Assembly (NCBI GenBank): GCA_013398615.1
Contig: VZSR01001459.1
Location: 8,037,687 to 8,101,686, forward strand
Length of the DNA stretch: 64,000 nt
Reading direction: 5' to 3'
Source: Brachypodius melanocephalos
Taxonomy: Eukaryota > Chordata > Aves > Passeriformes > Pycnonotidae
The translations under genes were made by a program, and so were the position numbers. This document shows positions 57,525-64,000 of this stretch, one piece after another (positions within the stretch are counted from its first letter, which is position 1; every line of letters starts with the position of its first letter). Below the pieces are notes generated by a model. That model worked only from the letters and a program-made list of their open reading frames with translations, made no database searches and had not been told where the DNA came from.

Positions 57525-60500
57525 CAGGACCCCCAGCTCCCTCCCTGCAGCCCCACTTCCAGCCCCAATCTAAACCTCACACCCATTACAGCTAATGGAA
57601 AAAGCCACTCCCAGGGTCTCTGGGGCCAGTCAAAAATGACGAATGAAAATTGAAATTCAGCCAGAGGTCTGATCCTGCCTGAGTTCACAGCCGTACAAAC
57701 CCCAACAAGATGAACCCCCCCAGACACACCAGGCTCTGCAGTTCCAGTTGTGTCCCTTTGTGGGCTGGCACTGTGATGCTGGGAATGGGGCAGAGGGACT
57801 GGGTATCACCCCTGGTCTGTGTGGGCAGCAGACAGGCCCCTGCCTCCCCAGGGAGAGGAAAAGCCAAAACCAACCCCTTCCAAAAGGATGGAGAGAAGGG
57901 TCGCAGGTCCTGTGCCACATACCGAGACCATCTTAGCTACTTTGGTAATTAGCCTCATTATAGGTGAATTAGAAGTTCTTATGCCCACTGAAATGAGTAG
58001 AGACACAGCTCCTGATGTATTTGGACCGATAGAAAATGCTGATCCCTGATGCAGATCTGCCTAAGGAATGAAAAGAGCCCAGCAGTCACAACCTCTCTGC
58101 AGTGAGCATCTCTCCATAGCATCCTGCCGACCCCACCATCCTCCATCCTCCACTGGGAGGAACTGGGCAACTTCAGCACAGATAAAACCACAAAAGGGAT
58201 TTTTCTAAATTCCACGCCACCCCCTCCTTTTTAAAAAAAAATTTTTACAGCTCTTGGATGTCAAAGATTGGCAATACTGCCCAAGAGAATCTGGAGGAAT
58301 TCAGAAAAAACACATCTAGCCTTTTCCTTGGGCTGGGAACTAGCAGCACTTTGTAGGCTGAACTCAAATACTCTGAAGAGCAGTTTATTTTACTCAGACA
58401 ATTTTCAATAAATGTGTACATTTTTAACAGCCTACATATACAGCAGATCCCTTTTGCAGATAATGACAAGAAAAACAAGGAGTTCCCTTAGCGATGGTGT
58501 GCCCACGTAATGGAGACAGCTCTCAGGAGCTGGGAAGGCAGGGAAAATGAAGAAGAGGAGGATATTTTCTTGCATGGTAAAAACCCTGCAATTTGGCTCA
58601 TGATATGTCCTTGGACCAATCTCTCATTCTGACCATATTTAGGGAAAATTACACTATAATAGCAGCAAATGAGACTTTTAGTTGATCAACAGTGTGAGAA
58701 GAGGGAAGCATTTGGGCTGAGCAAATGCTTGCTGCTGCCTCCACATTCTCACTCTGCAGCATTTCGTTACTGAGGATAGTGCATGGCACAGCACGAACCC
58801 TCTCCATTCTCTCACCTTCTAGGTTGAAATACTGGGACTGAATTTACAATTAAAAAGAGAGAACAGCAGCTAAGTGAGCAGCAAAATATTTGCATTGTTG
58901 TAAACTGCCAGGTTGCATGAACTGTGAAGTCCCCGGGCTATTTTGGGATAATTCAGCACCTTTCAACTGTCACATAAAATTTCATGGGGGATGATGCTTG
59001 GCATTGTTTATCTGACATTAGTTTCACCTTTTCATCCTACTGGGGACCATCAAATGCAAAACTGGATTAAATTTGGCAGATCACATTATATATGGGGAAG
59101 TGAGAAATATTGCTGTATCACAATTGATTTTCCCAAAGGCACCAGCCAACCTCTGGTATTTTGATGCTGAGGCGATAAATAATTTTCCACTAGCAATTTC
59201 CATATTCAGTAAGCTGAGAAGTTTTTTTCTCAGTATGCAAATGAGATTTATTTAAAGCACCATTTTCTGGTGCTTACAATTAGATTGATTTGGATGGCTG
59301 CAGGAGGGGGTTTGTCCTGGGTGTTGCTGAGTGGGCAGGAGCAGAGGGAAGTCCTTCATGCAACACAGACTTGCCTTTGAACTAAACTTGCTGGACAAGG
59401 AATGTGCCAAATTAGGAGCATGTGGGTGACCTGGAGTTTTATATTTTGGGTGCTAGAATAGTTTTACTTAATTGTAAATACTTGGGTAGACACAGAGATG
59501 AGCAGGCAACACAAAGTGAGTGAGCCTCAAAACCAGCCCTGATTAGACGGAGAAAACTTCCCAAGAACCAGCTCTGAAGAGATTGCATTTGGGTTGTTTC
59601 TGCAATATCACAGTTTCCTATTTATTTTGACAACACCATGGAAAAGCACCAACACAGTTAGGTCCACTAATCCTGTAGTCAAACCTCAGAAGAGGATAAA
59701 AGCAATGCCCAGAAAGTGAAAAATGAATTTGATCACAGACATAAAAAGGGAGATCTTGACCCAGATGTACTAAAAATAGAGCCAGCACCATTTTTAGCAG
59801 GACCTATATTTCCTTCAAGACACCAGTGATAATCAAACAGACAAAGTATAAAGTGGTTGCTCCCCAGCCCACCTTCACTGCATGATAGACCCAGCTGAAT
59901 TTCTGCATTGGTTTCTCCTAAGCCCCAGGAGAAAGCTCTGGCCAGCTCATCCTCCTGCTTCATTCAGTGACAACACTCTGAGATGTTCCTGATGGGCTGG
60001 ATGGGAGACACAGCAAGGAGGAGAGGAGAGGCTGGGCTGGAAGGGCTGTGAACAGCACAAACAAAACGAGCTGGAGCATGTCCTGGGTGCTGAGCCCTGC
60101 TCTGCCACCAACATTTCCCACCCCCAGACCTAGAAGAGCACTCAGGCAGGGGCTCTTGGATGCACTGCACAAGCCTCAGTGAACAAATTAGCAAAGTCTT
60201 TCCTCTGGACAGCCCCTCCTCATCTTGCTCAGAGGATCAATCAGTCTCGGGTAGCACAGCAGTGGGGATGTCCATGAGACCCCCTGCCCCTGGCAGCAGC
60301 CTGCCACAGCTCCCAGCCTGGCTGTGGGATGCAGAGCCCCCTTTGTTCCCCCTTGCTCTTCCCTGTTCCCTGGCTGGCTCATTCAGGATGACAAGGTTGT
60401 TATTCTGAGTCATCCTCCAGCCCTGCTGTGAGCATCACCAATGTGCCTGTTTCCAGTTTGCACACCATGTGAAAGGAGTTTAAAGGAAACTCAGCCCCAC

Positions 60501-63500
60501 AGAGAGAGCCAGCACTGACTTGATGTGTCTCACAAACCCTAGATTAATGAGATATACACAGGCTTTACAGACAGAGCTGAACTCAGCTCTCCAAATACAT
60601 TTGCATTTGTCACTGCTGCAAGCCCTGTGATGGCTGGATGGCAAAGCCTGTCCATCCCTACCCAGCCTGATGTGGCACTCTCAGTGGAGGTGCCTGCAGG
60701 CACTGGACAACAGCCCATGCATTAATCACACTTACTGGACCTTTCCAATGGTCCTACGCTCTGTCATGTTGCTGCACCAGTTTTAAATTTGCTTCCTGAG
60801 GCTTCCCTTCCAAGCTAGACATTATCTTCTTTATTTCACTTGCACTTCTTGCTTCCTTCTGCCTCTCTCCAGCAGGCAGGAGTGCATCTCAGTCAAGAAT
60901 CTCTGCTGACATAAACAAGTGCATTGCTGTATTTTTGGTGCTGCTGCTCTCACTTAAGTGTGGAGAAAGTTTGATCTCCTAAAGTTAGGAAAACTCAGTC
61001 AGGAAAGTTTGAGATCTCCGCATTGGGAGACTTGTTCATGTTTTTATGGTAGCACACGAAGTGCTGCCTGTTAACAAGGTGTTCCTGGCAGTGCTGTTTG
61101 AATCAGGGACGTGTGAGTCCAAATGCACAGATGTAAAACCCACCCTGGTTTGTGCACGAGCTGCTCTGTCACCCAGCAAGTGCTGCAGGGATCAAAAAGC
61201 TGCACTTAATTAGGATTATGGACTGCTGGGGCACAAAAGAGCAACCAAGACCCAGCTTACTCAGAGGAACAGCCGTCCAAAACGTGTCAAATGATGGTTG
61301 AGGTGTCCTTTAGCAAAGGGTGGTTCGTGGTGCCTGAAAGTTTAGGGCACATCTTGAACAGTCTTATAGGAAATCACATTTTTGAAGCAACTCCCTTCCA
61401 AAGAGCAGATCCCTTCTCCACATCCCAAGTCTGATTTAAAGTTTGCCATCTACTTGTTCTCAGAAGAAAACCTGGGAGTGACGGAGCAGTCCGTGAAATG
61501 AAGCCTGTCCTCATCTCAGGGAGTTCAGCCTCCCTCAGAACTCCAGGAAAAACTCAGCACAAAGGAAAGCAGAGCAGAGCCTGAGCCACTTGCAAGTTTC
61601 TCTTCCTTGAGGCTGTTATAAATATGATAAACCATTTTTTGTTGTTTTAAAGTGCTGCCTGGAGTTTAATAAACGTTCATATGTATTATTAATCTGAGAT
61701 ATTAACCCTAAACCTCATAATAAAATGACTCAAGCATTCCAAGCCATCTCAGATGATTGTAAAATCCTTGCAAGATACTAATTAAGCTACGTTGGAACAA
61801 TTGTTCAGTAAATTTTACAGTCAGGTTTCATCTTCTCTTTAGAAGAGCAGACTACAAATTCATGCAACATGAAATGGAAGCTAATGAACTTGGAGGATAT
61901 TCAGTATGGAGCATGCAGCTAGGAAGTGGGAATAAAAACATTAACAGTGTTTTCAGATAATAGACTATTTAAATTCATATTTGTGGAAGCTGTAGACTAA
62001 TCTGCAGTGATGTACAGTTTAGATGTTGTCTCCTGGAGGGCACAATCCTGAATATTTAGAGATTTACAGATTCTCCAGTGGGAGAAATCTCACTCTGTGA
62101 TCTCAGGCTGTGACAGCCAGAAAAGACTGGAGACCACATCATGCTGGGGGTCTTGAGTGTGGGAGCATCACATGGATCTGCAGGCTGGCCTCATGCTGGA
62201 GGAGGAGTCCACAGTTTGGTCTCCTTAGAGCTGAGGGTGCCCCTGGTGTGGTTAACCAGTGAGGAACAGATGCTCCTGCCCAGGGAGGAACATTCCTCTC
62301 TGGTAAAGGCCACTGTCTCCTCTCTGCTTAATGGCTGGCATGATAAATATTAAAAAGTAAACAATAGAACCTGTTAACAACACATCAGTCACTTCAGAGC
62401 TTTATACAACGAGTTTTTGCAGCCTGGAGAACCCAGAGCTCTCACCAGCACTTGCAGCAGTCCTGGGTTGGATGAGGGAAATCCAGACCCGCTCATTTCC
62501 ACAGCTACAAGATGAGTTTTGTAAGGATGAGCCCTGCACCCAGCAGGACTCAGGTTCTGGTATCCAGCCAATTCATAAAGCCTTATAAAGCCTCTTCTTT
62601 TCCTCCATATGTGGCTGAACCAGTGCTGGCATGTGATGAAAACAGTGAATCCCCTCCCTAAGCCAGCCAACACAAATCATTTAATTCCTTGCCTGCCAAT
62701 GGCTGAATTTTAGCATTGTCTCAGCAGACCTGGAGCTGAAGGAAATGTGGACATCCATTATTAGCTGTGCAGCACCACATCCTGGCTTTTGATCTCCAGC
62801 ACTGGCATAAATCAGGTCCTCAGGGACCAGAAGCCCCTTGGGGAGCTGTGTCTGTGGCCCACATCAAACACTGCTGGGAAGCACAGATCCAGCCTTTAGT
62901 ATTTATATCATGTTTCCAGCTGTCTGCAGCGCTACAATGCCAATGATTTATTCATTTATTTATTTCACCCTCTGCACAGAGTTTGCAATGCAGAGAGCAA
63001 GTGGGATGCAGTCATGCTCCAGCTGCCTGCATCATGGGTTTTTGGAAGCTCAGCACAGCAAGGAAGGGGCTCCAGAGCCTTCCAGAGCACCCAGGCGAGC
63101 ACTGGCACCACTCCCCAGGTCCACAAGGCGCACACAAGCTCCATGAGGCTCCCTCCAAGAGCTCCTCAGGGCTGGGCAGAAACGGGAAGGGAGATTTAGA
63201 CAAGAGAAAAGGGAAAGCACCACAATTATCTCTGGTGAAATTCAGGATTTCCCTGGGATTTTCTCATTGGGCTGATGGGAATTGTTAAGACATGAAGGAT
63301 GTCTTGCAAATTCTTTTGCCCTTTGGACTGCACTGACTGCTCTTTGTTAATCTGATTCTGCAAGAAGGGATTAGCCTGATGCCCGCATCACATTTCACCC
63401 TTTTTCCACTGAAAGGACACTAAACCTTTTAAAAAAAATTGATCACAGCAAAACCAGACCCTAATGGATACCGTTTTTGCTCAGAAAATGTCCCTAAACA

Positions 63501-64000
63501 GCCTGGGCCAAAGATGTTTGGAGTGTGACGTGAACATGTGTCCTCTCTCCAACCTCTGCCTCCTTCTGGGATCACAGCTCTGTCCCAGCCTCAGGACCCC
63601 AGGGTGCTCCACATCCCCAGGGTGCCTGGACAGAGCACACACTCGGCCCTGAGTGCTGTGCAGCCCTGCAGGGAGCTGCTGGGGCTGAGAGCACGTCCAG
63701 GAGCTGTCACAAGGACAGGTTTTAATGAGGGCTGGGGCTCCCTTTGGGTTCCACGCTCAATTCACAGCAGCTGCCCACCCCTCTCGCAGCACAGGAGGGT
63801 GTGAAACATCTGCACGACACTCCTGGGCACCCCAGAGCTCTGAGTGGCACAGGATGGGTGTGTGGCCAAGGCTCAGATCCAGGTGTGCAGTGTGCAGCAC
63901 CTGAGCCCCAGGAGAGCTGCACAGGCTGCAGAGCACATCAGCTCCTGATTCACTGGCAGATATTCCTCATGACGCTGCTCACATAACCTCTAATTTTTCA
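57525..64000. other. Intergenic DNA, no gene recognised
   Basis: Unique DNA. AT-rich blocks at 58850-59260 (with an ATGCAAAT octamer at 59235-59242) and at 61620-62060 look like candidate conserved non-coding elements. From 62.9 to the end the GC is higher, with incidental short frames. No exon, RNA gene or clear transposon is seen. Confidence 0.55.

Noticed and set aside
56663..57727. Open frames of 219 and 354 codons spanning the N run
   Set aside because: They consist mostly of undetermined bases, so no frame can be inferred.

Overview
The window looks like nuclear DNA of a bird, most likely a passerine songbird. It holds short, diverged CR1 LINE 3' ends of the avian type, a decayed LTR that resembles songbird ERVL-type LTRs, and long unique AT-rich stretches broken by two sharp CpG islands. 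There are no bacterial operons, phage or CRISPR features. One run of 605 Ns (56920-57524) is an assembly gap.

Two protein-coding genes can be supported. GPR27 (SREB1), an intronless orphan class A receptor of 380 residues, lies on the + strand at 2256-3398, with a CpG island over its 5' end and two candidate poly(A) signals about 0.9-1.05 kb after the stop. PROK2 (prokineticin 2) lies on the - strand, with three coding exons at 22752-22654, 18866-18741 and 16233-16108. They splice in phase 0 into a 116-residue secreted peptide with an intact AVITGA start and ten cysteines. The order and orientation GPR27(+) then PROK2(-), tail to tail, match the human 3p13 arrangement EIF4E3-GPR27-PROK2-RYBP. 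This supports both identifications and predicts EIF4E3 to the left of the window and RYBP to the right.

Layout: 1-1480 is GPR27 upstream DNA; 1480-2900 is the GPR27 CpG island and most of its CDS; 3399 to about 4470 is its 3' UTR; about 4470-15540 is intergenic; 14670/15550-22840 is PROK2. Minisatellite DNA lies on both sides of PROK2 exon 1: a graded array at about 21.9-22.5 kb in intron 1 and a degenerate one at 22.95-23.37 kb upstream. A polypyrimidine tract (24.0 kb), the LTR (25.7-26.2 kb), a palindrome centred on an E-box (27.5 kb) and a perfect CRE palindrome (27.7 kb) lie further upstream. From about 28 kb to the end I see no gene. This is the proximal part of the PROK2-RYBP gene desert, with scattered CR1 fragments, a small orphan CpG cluster near 43.4 kb and several AT-rich unique blocks that may be conserved regulatory elements.

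The two genes are not known to act in one pathway. Both signal through or as GPCR components: GPR27 is an orphan receptor, and PROK2 is the ligand of the prokineticin receptors. I found no novel multi-gene system. The most unusual structure is the minisatellite DNA around the PROK2 promoter and first exon.
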